A stretch of DNA of 64,000 bases from Pelolinea submarina (lineage in GTDB: Bacteria > Chloroflexota > Anaerolineae > Anaerolineales > Anaerolineaceae). The stretch is taken from contig NZ_AP018437.1 of NCBI RefSeq assembly GCF_003966975.1, forward strand, positions 1,550,001 to 1,614,000, given 5' to 3'. This document shows, one piece after another, positions 44,050 to 52,488 of this stretch (the stretch's first letter is position 1; the number at the start of each line of letters is the position of its first letter). A program made the position numbers and the translations under genes. Under the pieces are notes generated by a model that saw only the letters and a program-made list of their open reading frames with translations, was not told where the DNA came from and did not search any database.

Positions 44050-44967
44050 TTATTGCGCTTTCATACCAACTAATCTCAGGAAATATTCTTCCAGATTTTC
44101 TTCTTCCACAGCCAAATGCAGCGGCGGCAGGCCGGCTTGCACCAATTTCTCAGCGATTTGATCCGGGCGGTTGACACATTCAGGATGTGCGCAAACAACC
44201 GAACTATCCGGTAAACGATCCGTCCACAATCCGCTGCTTTCCAGTAAGACAGCTGCCTTTTCATTATCATGTGTGCGGATAATCAGGCGTTTTTGGCGGT
44301 TTGCTTCCAGCGCGGCGGCATTCAATTCCTGAAGTAAATTGCCTTTATGGATAATACCGATACGGTCAGCCATACGGGAAACCTCGGCCAGGATATGGCT
44401 GGACATCAAGACTGTCACACCGTGGTTGTGGGCCATATCCAGCAGGAGCTCGCGGACTTCGACAATACCGGCCGGATCCAACCCGTTGGCGGGTTCATCC
44501 AGGATGAGCAGTTTCGGATTGTGCAGCATGGCTTTTGCCAGGCCCAAGCGCTGCGCGTTGCCCTGTGAGAGCGTGCCGGCACGCCGCTGGGCATATTCTT
44601 CCAATCCGAATTTCTCAATAGTGCGCTTGACCTGGGCTTTTGAAGTGTGCGGATGCAGCCGGCGGGCGATTTCCAGGTTTTCCTGTACAGTTAATTCCGG
44701 GTAGGCATATGGAATTTCTACGGAATAACCGACGTCTGACCAGGGCCGGCGGCAGCCCATGCGGATTTCTGTCTCAAGGACGCTGGCTGAGCCGTTGGTT
44801 GGTTTGATCATAGCCAAAAGCATACGGATGGTGGTGGTCTTGCCTGCTCCGTTCAAACCGAGAAAAGCATAAATCTCGCCTTCCGCAACCTTTAACGAAA
44901 GATCGTTCACTGCGATTACTTTGCCGAAATTCTTGCCCAGGTGATGGGTTTCAATGTTCCAATTCAT
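44050..44967 (-). CDS. ABC transporter ATP-binding protein (exporter type)
   Basis: 305 residues. Walker A GLNGAGKTT at 37-45, signature LSQGN at 133-137, Walker B LLILDEP at 153-159. A C-terminal extension of about 80 residues after the ATPase core is normal for ABC-2 exporter ATPases. It lies 24 bases after the TetR gene and three bases before its permease. Confidence 0.95.
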   Translation of the reverse strand: MNWNIETHHLGKNFGKVIAVNDLSLKVAEGEIYAFLGLNGAGKTTTIRMLLAMIKPTNGSASVLETEIRMGCRRPWSDVGYSVEIPYAYPELTVQENLEIARRLHPHTSKAQVKRTIEKFGLEEYAQRRAGTLSQGNAQRLGLAKAMLHNPKLLILDEPANGLDPAGIVEVRELLLDMAHNHGVTVLMSSHILAEVSRMADRIGIIHKGNLLQELNAAALEANRQKRLIIRTHDNEKAAVLLESSGLWTDRLPDSSVVCAHPECVNRPDQIAEKLVQAGLPPLHLAVEEENLEEYFLRLVGMKAQ

Positions 44968-44991
44968 AATGTGTAATTCCTCAGGTAAATA

Positions 44992-45618
44992 TTAATCAAT
45001 GATGATGGGTACAGAAGGTACCTCACCCAGGCAATAAGCCGTCACCAGTTTCAACATGATATCGAAGGTCCCGTTTAGCAAGCCTTCTCCGAAATCGTCA
45101 CAATGCATGACTAACAGCAATAGCGCATAAAGTAGATTGCGGAAGGCATCCGCGCTGATCTTGATTGGAATACCGGCGGACCGGCAGGAGTCAATGAATT
45201 GTTCAAGAAAAACTTGATCACTGCCCATGTGCTCCTGAAGCCGGTCAGGCGGCATGCGGCGCACCAGCAGGTTGTAATCATCGCTGGCGAAGAATTGCAG
45301 AATTGGAATTTCATGCCAGAGAGACATTGCGCGTTCCAATACCGCGTGCAAGCGTGCATGCATGGAGGGGCCGGGTTGATCGATCAGTTGAAAGAGCTCC
45401 AGACGGTAACGCTTTTCGGCTTCTTCCACGATGTCCATAAAGAGCGCTTCTTTCGAATCGTAGAACTGGTAGAAAGCCCCTTTGGAGATGGCAGCCGCTT
45501 GTGCCAATTCCGCCACACTGACTTTGGTTAATCCGTGCGCGCAAAATAGGTCGTAGCCTTTGTCTAATAAATTTTGTTGAATGATCTGTCTTTCGTGTTC
45601 CGAAAATGGTTTGGGCAT
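44992..45618 (-). CDS. TetR-family regulator of the ABC exporter
   Basis: 208 residues. N-terminal helix-turn-helix (about 26-52, VSVAELAQAAAISKGAFYQF), then a helical ligand domain without known motif. An inverted repeat 22 bases upstream of its start is a good operator candidate, so it likely represses itself and the two ABC genes. Confidence 0.93.
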   Translation of the reverse strand: MPKPFSEHERQIIQQNLLDKGYDLFCAHGLTKVSVAELAQAAAISKGAFYQFYDSKEALFMDIVEEAEKRYRLELFQLIDQPGPSMHARLHAVLERAMSLWHEIPILQFFASDDYNLLVRRMPPDRLQEHMGSDQVFLEQFIDSCRSAGIPIKISADAFRNLLYALLLLVMHCDDFGEGLLNGTFDIMLKLVTAYCLGEVPSVPIIID

Positions 45619-45639
45619 ACTATTCTCCTAAATACTATA

Positions 45640-45663
45640 TGACCGAATAGGTATAAACGGTCA
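45640..45663. promoter_or_regulatory. TetR operator candidate
   Basis: TGACCG and CGGTCA, 12 bases apart, upstream of the TetR gene. The form (inverted repeat of 24 bp) fits TetR dimers. Confidence 0.6.
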
Positions 45664-45815
45664 CAGAAATTATAATCTGGTTTTCAATTGTTGGCAGGGG
45701 ATCTGTTTATCTTTCAAACGGCGAATATCAATTCTTTTCCGCGACTTTTCTACAGTTTGTTGCGTATATTAATATGATCATTTACCGGTCTTGACCAAAC
45801 AAAAAATTAATTAAT

Positions 45816-45844
45816 TTGTCAGACGCTTGGAAATTCGTTATATT
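45816..45844 (+). promoter_or_regulatory. Promoter of the flavodoxin gene
   Basis: TTGTCA (45816-45821), 17-base spacer, TATATT (45839-45844), each one base from consensus. It rules out a start at 45827 and supports the ATG at 45878. Confidence 0.7.
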
Positions 45845-45877
45845 AATAAGGAAGGAAGACAAAAAATGGAGGACAGC

Positions 45878-46354
45878 ATGAAATCATTAGTTATTTACGA
45901 TTCTTACTTTGGAAATACCGAAAAATTAGCACAAACAGTGGGCAAAGCTCTCGGCACCGCAAAAAGTGTCAATGTAGTGCGGGTTGCGGATGTAGAACCT
46001 GCCCAATTAGAGGGGTTGGATTTACTGATTGTGGCTTCTCCCACGCGCGGATTCCGCCCTTCGGAGGGCACAACCAAATTCCTGAACAGCCTGCCCGCAA
46101 ATGCGCTGAAAGGCGTCAAGGCTTCTGTTTTCGATACGCGCATTGACCTGGAGACTATCAAAAACAAGGCGTTCAGATTCATCGTTAAGCGCGGCGGGTA
46201 TGCCAACACTGCTATTGCCAAGATGCTGGAGAAGAAGGGCGCGCAGGTGATCCAACCTGTGGAAGGCTTCTTCGTGGACGATTCCGAGGGCCCGGTATCG
46301 GCGGGAGAGTTGGAACGGGCTATTGAATGGGCTAAAAAAATCGCATCAAGTTAA
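45878..46354 (+). CDS. Flavodoxin-like protein
   Basis: 158 residues from the ATG at 45878, chosen because GGAGG lies five bases upstream and the promoter ends at 45844. An ATG at 45866 is possible. The N-terminal YDSYFGNTEKLA is the FMN phosphate loop of flavodoxins, and ASPTRGFRPSEGT is the second flavin-contact loop. It probably acts as a low-potential electron carrier or FMN-dependent reductase. It stands alone with its own promoter and terminator. Confidence 0.9.
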   Translation: MKSLVIYDSYFGNTEKLAQTVGKALGTAKSVNVVRVADVEPAQLEGLDLLIVASPTRGFRPSEGTTKFLNSLPANALKGVKASVFDTRIDLETIKNKAFRFIVKRGGYANTAIAKMLEKKGAQVIQPVEGFFVDDSEGPVSAGELERAIEWAKKIASS

Positions 46355-46434
46355 GCTAAATCAGCCAAACATTAAATAATTCGGGTTGAGTTCCATTGAT
46401 ACCTGTAGCTCATGGTATAAGATTAGAATTATTT

Positions 46435-46460
46435 AATCCCGAAAGAAGTACGGGATTTTT
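46435..46460 (+). terminator. Terminator after the flavodoxin gene
   Basis: AATCCCG pairs with CGGGATT around a 9-base loop, then a short T run. The remaining intergenic sequence up to 46698 shows no gene or recognised element. Confidence 0.65.
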
Positions 46461-46698
46461 CGTAAAAAGCAGGCAAGCGAACGCCAATTAGATTGGTTAG
46501 TTGGTGGTATTTCCGAAAAACCGAAAAAGTACAAAGGACGTGTAATCGAGGAAACCTCCGGTTGTACTAAATCAACACCTTGCTTTAGAAAAGTACTATA
46601 TGTTTATTGTTTGGTATTTTAGCAAAAATGCGAACACGAATCAGGCAGGGTAATAAGGCGGCGTAAACCGGGCAACAAAGCGAGTTTATTGATAAATC

Positions 46699-48903
46699 AT
46701 GTGGATTACAACCTTTCTTATATTAAGTACAATTGAAACGGCTGCCTTGATTTGGTTTACACTGATGAACCGATCTGCCGCCCAGGAGAGTCTCCTATGG
46801 GGTTATTCCTCGGAGAAACTGGTATTGTTGTTCTTGTTGTTTCTTATCCTGCTTTTATTTATTTTTCTCATTTTTTACTCTCTTAAACCAGGATCCCGTC
46901 AATACCAGCGCCTTCGGAATCTCGCTGCCGGCGAAAAGCCGCTCTGGATTGCGCTTTGGAACAGCCTGCTGCTGGCGGCAGTCATTTACTATCTGTTCAT
47001 CCACCCGCAGGAGTGGTATGGCTCTTATTACATTTTGTTTGATCACCTGAAAGCGGTTCTATTCTGGCTGTTGGTTTTAAGCCTGCAGACGGTATTTTTC
47101 GTCCTGGTCAGGTTATCAATCGGTTTTACTGCGCAGCCTGAGGGAAATGTCCGGGGGGGAGCCATGAAGGAGCTGGGTGCGCTTAGCCTGGTATTCCTGT
47201 TCGCGCTGGCGGTTAAATTTGCTTTTGTGCTGCCCCACACATACGGTTTGTATAAAGATGTGGGTGAGTCCAAGTATTTCAATATGATCTTCTACTTGTT
47301 CGATGGGCGTTTCCTGCATGCTGCCGATGACGTGACCACACACTATCCTTTCCTTTACCCGCTGCTGCTGCTGTTTACCTACGCCGTCAAGAACTACACC
47401 TTCCAAGCCATCCTGGTGTTAAACGCGATTTTTTCTTCGAGTATCGTGTTCCCGCTCTATCTATTGGCGCGCAGATTCCTGAACAAGCACGCCAGCCTGA
47501 TCCTGATCATCATTGCCAGCTTGATCCCGTTTCAGTTCCTGACTCCCAACCGCTTAATGAGCGAAAACCTGTATTTTCCGCTGCTGTTATGGAGTGTCTA
47601 TCTGGCATTTGTACTGCCTCGGGATCCGAAGTATCGCTGGGCATGGGACTGCCTGGCAGGTATGTTCTTCGGGCTGATGTACCTGACCCGCTTTATCAGT
47701 CTGGCTATCATCCCCTTCCTTTTTTTGATCTGGTGGATCAAGCCTTATGCGGGCGCCGATGGCCTGCTACGCTTTTCTCCCGGAAAATTCCTGCGTGTGC
47801 TGATTATGCTGCTGCTTACGGCGCTGGTTTACAGTCCCTGGGTGATCATCGGTTTGGGCAATGGGCTGACCTTCACGCAAACCCTGGGTTTTGGCATTAC
47901 GGCGTTTACCAATCCGCAGCAGTTGACCGCTTTGAATCTGCTCAAGTGGTTGATGCTATATAGTATGTATTATGTTTTGCTGGCAGCCCCGGTATTGAAC
48001 CTGATCATCCTGGTGGTTCGAGACAGCCAATCAAAACATCAGGCAAGCGAGCGCAGACGGTGGCTGGCATCCTTGCTCATCCTGCTGCTGGCATTTACTT
48101 TGGCGGTGGTGCGTCATTCCTGGCGGGCTTATTACAACCTGGACCAGCCGGAAAAGATCATGGGGCGCTACGTGATTTATTTTGTCCCCCTATTCCTTCT
48201 GACCGGGTTCATCGGCCTGAAGGCTTTTCATAAATCCGCTTACCGCTCTTCACGGAGTTTCCTGATTATCAGCATACTTATCCCCGTATTTCTGGTCGGC
48301 ATTAGTTATGCCACCATTATCATGGGGAAAGTGATCCCGCTGGGCGAAAACTTTATCCAACCGCTCATCTCCATCGACGGATTTTACATAAAAGAACTCG
48401 GTGTCTTTTTCTTCGGGCTCCTCATCCTGCTTTATTTGGGCGGCGCCTATTTTATTTGGAATGGACGTGAAAAAGCCGTTGAATTTGTCGGCTGGACATT
48501 GCTGGCCTTTTACCTGTTCGCCGAACCCGACTGCCGGGAATTTTTGAATAATGAGAACACCTATCAGGAACTGGGCTACCGGGTATCCGAAATGATTTTG
48601 AGCGCTTCCCGGGAAACGGGTTGCGCTGCCCCTTACAAAATCTATCTATCCGATGGTTTTTACGTGGATGATCGCAAGGATTTTGCCTGGAGTCTATACG
48701 TGCGCAATCTTTCCTGCGATTGGGAGATCATCAAGTATGACGCGGATCAAAAGCCTGAAATGGATGGCGATGTGGGCTTTATCATTTACCCATTCGATGA
48801 AGCGAAACCGGCATCCTATCGAAGTGATCAGGTATGGGAAATCGATGGAAAGAAGTTTGTAGTCGAGCGTGAATTGGGTTATGTACCTGAAGCGGGCGAG
48901 TAA
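46699..48903 (+). CDS. Multi-span membrane protein, GT-C glycosyltransferase type
   Basis: 734 residues with 13 or more hydrophobic spans. The first large outer loop has an acidic KDVGESKYF motif followed by HYPFLYPLLL, and a TPNRLMSEN segment follows, the pattern of GT-C enzymes (PMT/ArnT-like) that use polyprenyl-phosphate sugars. The last 120 residues form a soluble domain. The acceptor (protein, lipid or polysaccharide) is unknown. No good ribosome site precedes the ATG. It is a solitary gene converging on tupC; it could glycosylate the Thr/Pro-rich secreted proteins of this genome, which is speculation. Confidence 0.8.
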   Translation: MWITTFLILSTIETAALIWFTLMNRSAAQESLLWGYSSEKLVLLFLLFLILLLFIFLIFYSLKPGSRQYQRLRNLAAGEKPLWIALWNSLLLAAVIYYLFIHPQEWYGSYYILFDHLKAVLFWLLVLSLQTVFFVLVRLSIGFTAQPEGNVRGGAMKELGALSLVFLFALAVKFAFVLPHTYGLYKDVGESKYFNMIFYLFDGRFLHAADDVTTHYPFLYPLLLLFTYAVKNYTFQAILVLNAIFSSSIVFPLYLLARRFLNKHASLILIIIASLIPFQFLTPNRLMSENLYFPLLLWSVYLAFVLPRDPKYRWAWDCLAGMFFGLMYLTRFISLAIIPFLFLIWWIKPYAGADGLLRFSPGKFLRVLIMLLLTALVYSPWVIIGLGNGLTFTQTLGFGITAFTNPQQLTALNLLKWLMLYSMYYVLLAAPVLNLIILVVRDSQSKHQASERRRWLASLLILLLAFTLAVVRHSWRAYYNLDQPEKIMGRYVIYFVPLFLLTGFIGLKAFHKSAYRSSRSFLIISILIPVFLVGISYATIIMGKVIPLGENFIQPLISIDGFYIKELGVFFFGLLILLYLGGAYFIWNGREKAVEFVGWTLLAFYLFAEPDCREFLNNENTYQELGYRVSEMILSASRETGCAAPYKIYLSDGFYVDDRKDFAWSLYVRNLSCDWEIIKYDADQKPEMDGDVGFIIYPFDEAKPASYRSDQVWEIDGKKFVVERELGYVPEAGE

Positions 48904-48933
48904 TATCCCCCCTTTGATTAAAACAAGTTGGGG

Positions 48934-49605
48934 TTATAAACGCCAATGTTGTAAAAAGAGGCGCGTACTTTCCACCCTGGGGTGGTTGATAACCTGTTCG
49001 GTGCTGCCCTGTTCAACGATTTTCCCCTGGTCGAGATAAACCACTTCCTGTGCCAGGCGCAGGGCTTGCGCGGGAGAATGCGTGGACAGGATCACGGTGC
49101 ACTCATTAGCGACCGCGTAGCGCAGCAGCTGGTTTTCAATCTGGTCAGTCCCTTTAATATCCATGGAAGACGTGGGTTCATCCAGCAGCAGCAGCGCGCG
49201 TGGACAGGCGATCATGCGCGCGAAGGCCATGCGTTGGGTTTCCCCACCGGAGAGTTTGTTCCCGCGCGCCCCCGCCAATTTTTCAAGCCCAACCGCTTCC
49301 AGGGCGGCCAGTGCTTTTTCGGCAGGCTGCGGCGTTTTTTGCAGCGCAATTTCCACATTTTTCAGGACTGAGAAATCGAAAGCGTAAGGGGACTGGGGCA
49401 TATAGCCCATGTTTTGTAGCGGTACGTTCTCGATTTTCCCGCTGTCCGGGCGCAGGGTTCCGGCAATCAGGCGCAGCAGCGTGGTTTTGCCGCTGCCGTT
49501 GACCCCGATCAGGGCATAGCGTTTGCCGCTTTCAAAAGTAAGCCGCGGCACATCCAGAATGGTGCGGTTTTCATATTGCTTGGTCACATGGATAAGGGTA
49601 ATCAT
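48934..49605 (-). CDS. tupC: Tungstate ABC transporter ATP-binding protein
   Basis: 223 residues. Walker A GVNGSGKTT at 34-42, signature LSGGE at 118-122, Walker B LLLLDEP at 138-144. It powers oxyanion uptake with TupB and TupA. The C-terminal regulatory extension found in ModC is absent, as usual for TupC. Its start overlaps tupB by four bases. Confidence 0.92.
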   Translation of the reverse strand: MITLIHVTKQYENRTILDVPRLTFESGKRYALIGVNGSGKTTLLRLIAGTLRPDSGKIENVPLQNMGYMPQSPYAFDFSVLKNVEIALQKTPQPAEKALAALEAVGLEKLAGARGNKLSGGETQRMAFARMIACPRALLLLDEPTSSMDIKGTDQIENQLLRYAVANECTVILSTHSPAQALRLAQEVVYLDQGKIVEQGSTEQVINHPRVESTRLFLQHWRL

Positions 49606-50291
49606 GCGTTTTCCGCCTGCCCATCGGATAACTTCTGCACCAACGCGTTAATAATAAAAGAAATGATCAGCAGCACCAGGCCCAGGGCAATGGCAAACTC
49701 GAAGTGCCCCATGTTGGTTTGCAGCATGATGGCGGTGGTCATGACACGCGTTTTGAATTGCACGTTGCCGCCTACAATTTGCACCGCGCCCACTTCGGCA
49801 ATCGCGCGGCCAAAACCGGCCAGGATGGTGGAGACGAACTGCACGCGGCAGTCATAAGCGGTGTAGAGCATGCGCTTGAAAGGGGAGATGCCCATTCCGG
49901 CGGCAGTCTCACGGATTTGCGGCGCGCGTATGGATACGATGGTGGCGGTCAAGCCGGTGATGATGGGTGTAATCAGCAGCACCTGCGCGACCACCATGGC
50001 GGTGACGGTGTAAAGCAGTTTCAGCTTTCCCAGCGGGCCGCTGCGGGAGAGGATCAGCAGCACGATCAGCCCCGCTACTACCGGGGGCAGGCCCATCAAC
50101 GTATTGTTGATGCGCTGCACCCATTTCTTTCCGCGGAAATCCGAGCTGCCTATCAGGATGCCTAAAGGGATGCCGAATAAGGATGAAATAGTGGTGCTGA
50201 AAAAGGACATCTGCAGCGTGACGCCAATAATCTGGCGCAGCTCCGGATCGCTGCCAAACAACAGGCTGAACGCTTTGATGAGATATTCCAC
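49602..50291 (-). CDS. tupB: Tungstate ABC transporter permease
   Basis: 229 residues, about five spans, with the permease loop ETAAGMGISPFKRM (EAA-type) near residue 125 and GRAIAEVGAVQIVGGN, characteristic of TupB/WtpB-like permeases. The start is GTG at 50291. It lies 61 bases after tupA, with a stable hairpin between them. Confidence 0.92.
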   Translation of the reverse strand: MEYLIKAFSLLFGSDPELRQIIGVTLQMSFFSTTISSLFGIPLGILIGSSDFRGKKWVQRINNTLMGLPPVVAGLIVLLILSRSGPLGKLKLLYTVTAMVVAQVLLITPIITGLTATIVSIRAPQIRETAAGMGISPFKRMLYTAYDCRVQFVSTILAGFGRAIAEVGAVQIVGGNVQFKTRVMTTAIMLQTNMGHFEFAIALGLVLLIISFIINALVQKLSDGQAENA

Positions 50292-50318
50292 GAATGAATT
50301 ATAAAATGGATTGGTTTA

Positions 50319-50336
50319 GGGGGGCCGGAGCCCCCC
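50319..50336. promoter_or_regulatory. GC-rich hairpin between tupA and tupB
   Basis: GGGGGGC pairs with GCCCCCC around a CGGA loop. No T run follows on the minus strand, so it is more likely an mRNA-stabilising or attenuating hairpin that keeps the binding protein in excess. Confidence 0.5.
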
Positions 50337-50352
50337 TTTGGGTTCGGTAGGA

Positions 50353-51255
50353 TTAACGGATGGTGAAGAATAACTGTTCACCGTATTCTTCCACACCGTA
50401 GCTATCAATCAGGTCCAGCGCCTTTTCGGATGTCATCCAGGCGATGAACGCTTCCGCACCGACATAATTGGTATCAGGCCAGCGTTCGGGCGTGACGGCA
50501 ATCATGGAGTAGGTGTTCATCATCTCGTCCGATTTTTCCAGCAGGAGGCTGAGTGAATTCTCGGAAGCCAGGTAGGTGGCTTTATCGGATAGCGTGTAAG
50601 CCTGCATCTCGTCGGCAGTGGTCAGGGCCTGGCCCATGCCTGCGCCGATGTTGACGTACCAATCCTGGCCGGCCGGGTCGATACCGGCTGCGGTCCAGAT
50701 CTTGAGTTCGGCTTTATTGGTGCCGCTGTCGTCGCCGCGGGTGATGAAGGCGGCGCCGGCATCCGCGATGGCCTTGAAGGCTTCGCTGGCACTGGCGGCG
50801 TTCTTCACACCGGCCGGGTCGGAATCCGGGCCGACAATGACGAAGTAGTTGTACATGAAGGGCACGCGCACTTCACCGAAACCCTCGCTACAATATTCCT
50901 CTTCGGAGGATTTGGCATGCACCAACAGGCAATCCGCGTCACCGTTGCGGGCTTTTTCGATAGCCGCGCCGGTGCCGGCGGAGGTGACTTCCAACTGGTA
51001 GCCGGAATCTTCCTCGAAATAGGGTTGCAGGTAGGGCAGCAGGCCGGAGTCGTTGACTGAGGTAGTCGTGGAAAGCCTGATGACCGGATTGTCTATGACT
51101 GCTTCCGGTTCAGCAGCGGCTGCTTCCTCGGCAGCAGGTTCTTCAGCGGCGGGCGCCGCTTCGGCCGCTTGCGGTGCTTCTGTGGCTTGCTGCGCGCAGG
51201 CAGCGAAGCTGAAGACCATCAAAAGAGCGACCATTAACGCAAAAAACTTTTTCAT
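50353..51255 (-). CDS. tupA: Tungstate-binding lipoprotein
   Basis: 300 residues from the ATG at 51255. This start is chosen because it begins a lipoprotein signal peptide ending FAAC (Cys20) with AAGGAG six bases upstream; the longer open frame runs through the riboswitch-like leader. An Ala/Glu-rich linker follows, then a type II binding-protein fold with RLSTTTSVNDSGLL, the TTTS oxyanion site of TupA. ITRGDDSGTNKAEL is the second ligand loop. It captures tungstate outside the cell for TupBC. Molybdate cannot be excluded as ligand. Confidence 0.94.
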   Translation of the reverse strand: MKKFFALMVALLMVFSFAACAQQATEAPQAAEAAPAAEEPAAEEAAAAEPEAVIDNPVIRLSTTTSVNDSGLLPYLQPYFEEDSGYQLEVTSAGTGAAIEKARNGDADCLLVHAKSSEEEYCSEGFGEVRVPFMYNYFVIVGPDSDPAGVKNAASASEAFKAIADAGAAFITRGDDSGTNKAELKIWTAAGIDPAGQDWYVNIGAGMGQALTTADEMQAYTLSDKATYLASENSLSLLLEKSDEMMNTYSMIAVTPERWPDTNYVGAEAFIAWMTSEKALDLIDSYGVEEYGEQLFFTIR

Positions 51256-51267
51256 CTCTTCTCCTTT

Positions 51268-51384
51268 CCTAACACGGGAGGCACTGCTGTTTCCGGCAGC
51301 ACCCTTGAGCACATCCGGCGGTTTGGGATTTACCGGACTGCTACCGCTCGTCTGGCCATGGACGAACCGAAGGCCAGCGAGTCG
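51268..51384 (-). ncRNA. Moco/Tuco-type riboswitch candidate in the tupA leader
   Basis: On the minus strand ACTCGCTGGCC (ending at 51373) pairs with GGCCAGACGAG (51347-51357). Next come GTCCGG/CCGGAT and GCTG/CAGC hairpins, the latter with a GGAAA loop. The 3' end is GCCTCCCGTG, matching the conserved GCCTCCCGT end of the Moco RNA motif as I remember it. The element finishes at the ribosome site of tupA, so control of translation is likely. Moco and Tuco classes are known to sense molybdenum or tungsten cofactor and to precede transport and moa genes. Which cofactor binds cannot be told here. Confidence 0.7.
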
Positions 51385-51506
51385 AAGAATTGGATGCTGT
51401 GATTATAGGAGTTTCTTTTATGATGTGTCAATTGTTCACAGGTTGAATAGGGTGTTTTTATTACTATAATGGGGATGTTTGTAGAAGTAACGCGCGTTAA
51501 AAAGAA

Positions 51507-51537
51507 CTTCCCAATCCGTTTTATCCGAATTGGGAAG
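51507..51537 (-). terminator. Terminator after the MOSC-Mog gene
   Basis: CTTCCCAAT pairs with ATTGGGAAG around a 13-base loop; on the minus strand TTCTTTTT follows. It ends the moeA-moaC-moaA-mog operon before the tupA leader. Confidence 0.8.
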
Positions 51538-51564
51538 GCAATATGTGAAACTAGCGCTTTGCAG

Positions 51565-52485
51565 TTATTTACGGCCGCACTCGTAGGCTTCGCCGCGCAG
51601 GGTTTCCACCGCGTGCGGCAGAGCCGGCAGGAAGACCTGCAGGCATTCCACGGCGGCCTTGGGGCTGCCGGGCAGGTTAACGATCAGCGTGCGTTTACGG
51701 ATGCCGGCTGCGGCGCGCGACAGCAGCGCATTGGGCGTGATGCGCAGGCTTTCTGCGCGCATGGCTTCCGGGATGCCGGGCACGACGCGCTCGACTACCG
51801 CCAGAGTGGCTTCGGGCGTGACGTCGCGCGGGGCCATGCCGGTGCCGCCGGTGGTGAGGATCACGTCCACTTCGCCGGAATCAGCCAAGCGTATCAGGGC
51901 GGCCTGGATCTGGTCCTGCTCGTCCGGTACGATCAGCGTTTCGCCGACCACGGCGTGTTCCTTCAACGCTTCCACCAGGGCCGGGCCGCTTTTATCCTCG
52001 CGCTGCCCGCTGAACCCTTTATCACTGACCGTGATGACGGCCGCACGGATGCCCGGAATGACCATGATCTCATCTCCTGCCTGAATAACACCTTCATTTA
52101 ATATTCGCGTGAATATCCCTTCGGTGGGCATGACACACATGCCGACCTGATGGTAGATCTGGCAGTGCTGGTGGCACTCTTTGCCGATCTGGGTGACTTC
52201 CATCAACACTTTGCCGACCTGTAAGCGCGTGCCAACCGGCAGCGCGAGCAAGTCAATGCCCTGGGTGGTGATGTTCTCGGCAAACTTGCCGGGCGTCAGG
52301 TCCGGCACGCCCATGGCAATCATTTTATCCACGCTCTCCTGGGCCAGCAGGCTGACCTGGCGGTGCCACTTGCCGGCGTGCGCATCGCCTTCGATGCCGA
52401 AATCCGGCAGTAGGTGTGCTTGTTCGACCGGGTATTTAAACGTGCCCTTCTTCGGGCTGAGGTTGATGGCTACGACGCTGGCCAT
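51565..52485 (-). CDS. MOSC domain fused to molybdopterin adenylyltransferase (Mog/MoaB)
   Basis: 306 residues. Residues about 1-145 are a MOSC domain (GIEGDAHAGKWHRQVSLL, GKECHQHC with the conserved Cys), known from Moco sulfurase-type proteins that handle sulfur or the cofactor. Residues about 148-306 are MogA/MoaB with TTGGTGMAPRDVTPEAT, which adenylates molybdopterin before metal insertion by MoeA. The fusion joins two cofactor steps in one chain. It follows moaA by three bases and is the last gene of the operon. Confidence 0.93.
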   Translation of the reverse strand: MASVVAINLSPKKGTFKYPVEQAHLLPDFGIEGDAHAGKWHRQVSLLAQESVDKMIAMGVPDLTPGKFAENITTQGIDLLALPVGTRLQVGKVLMEVTQIGKECHQHCQIYHQVGMCVMPTEGIFTRILNEGVIQAGDEIMVIPGIRAAVITVSDKGFSGQREDKSGPALVEALKEHAVVGETLIVPDEQDQIQAALIRLADSGEVDVILTTGGTGMAPRDVTPEATLAVVERVVPGIPEAMRAESLRITPNALLSRAAAGIRKRTLIVNLPGSPKAAVECLQVFLPALPHAVETLRGEAYECGRK

Positions 52486-52488
52486 GGG

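Noticed and set aside
51469..52101. 210-codon open frame on the plus strand
   Set aside because: It is antisense to the MOSC-Mog fusion and crosses its terminator; translation is unstructured and Arg/Gly-rich.
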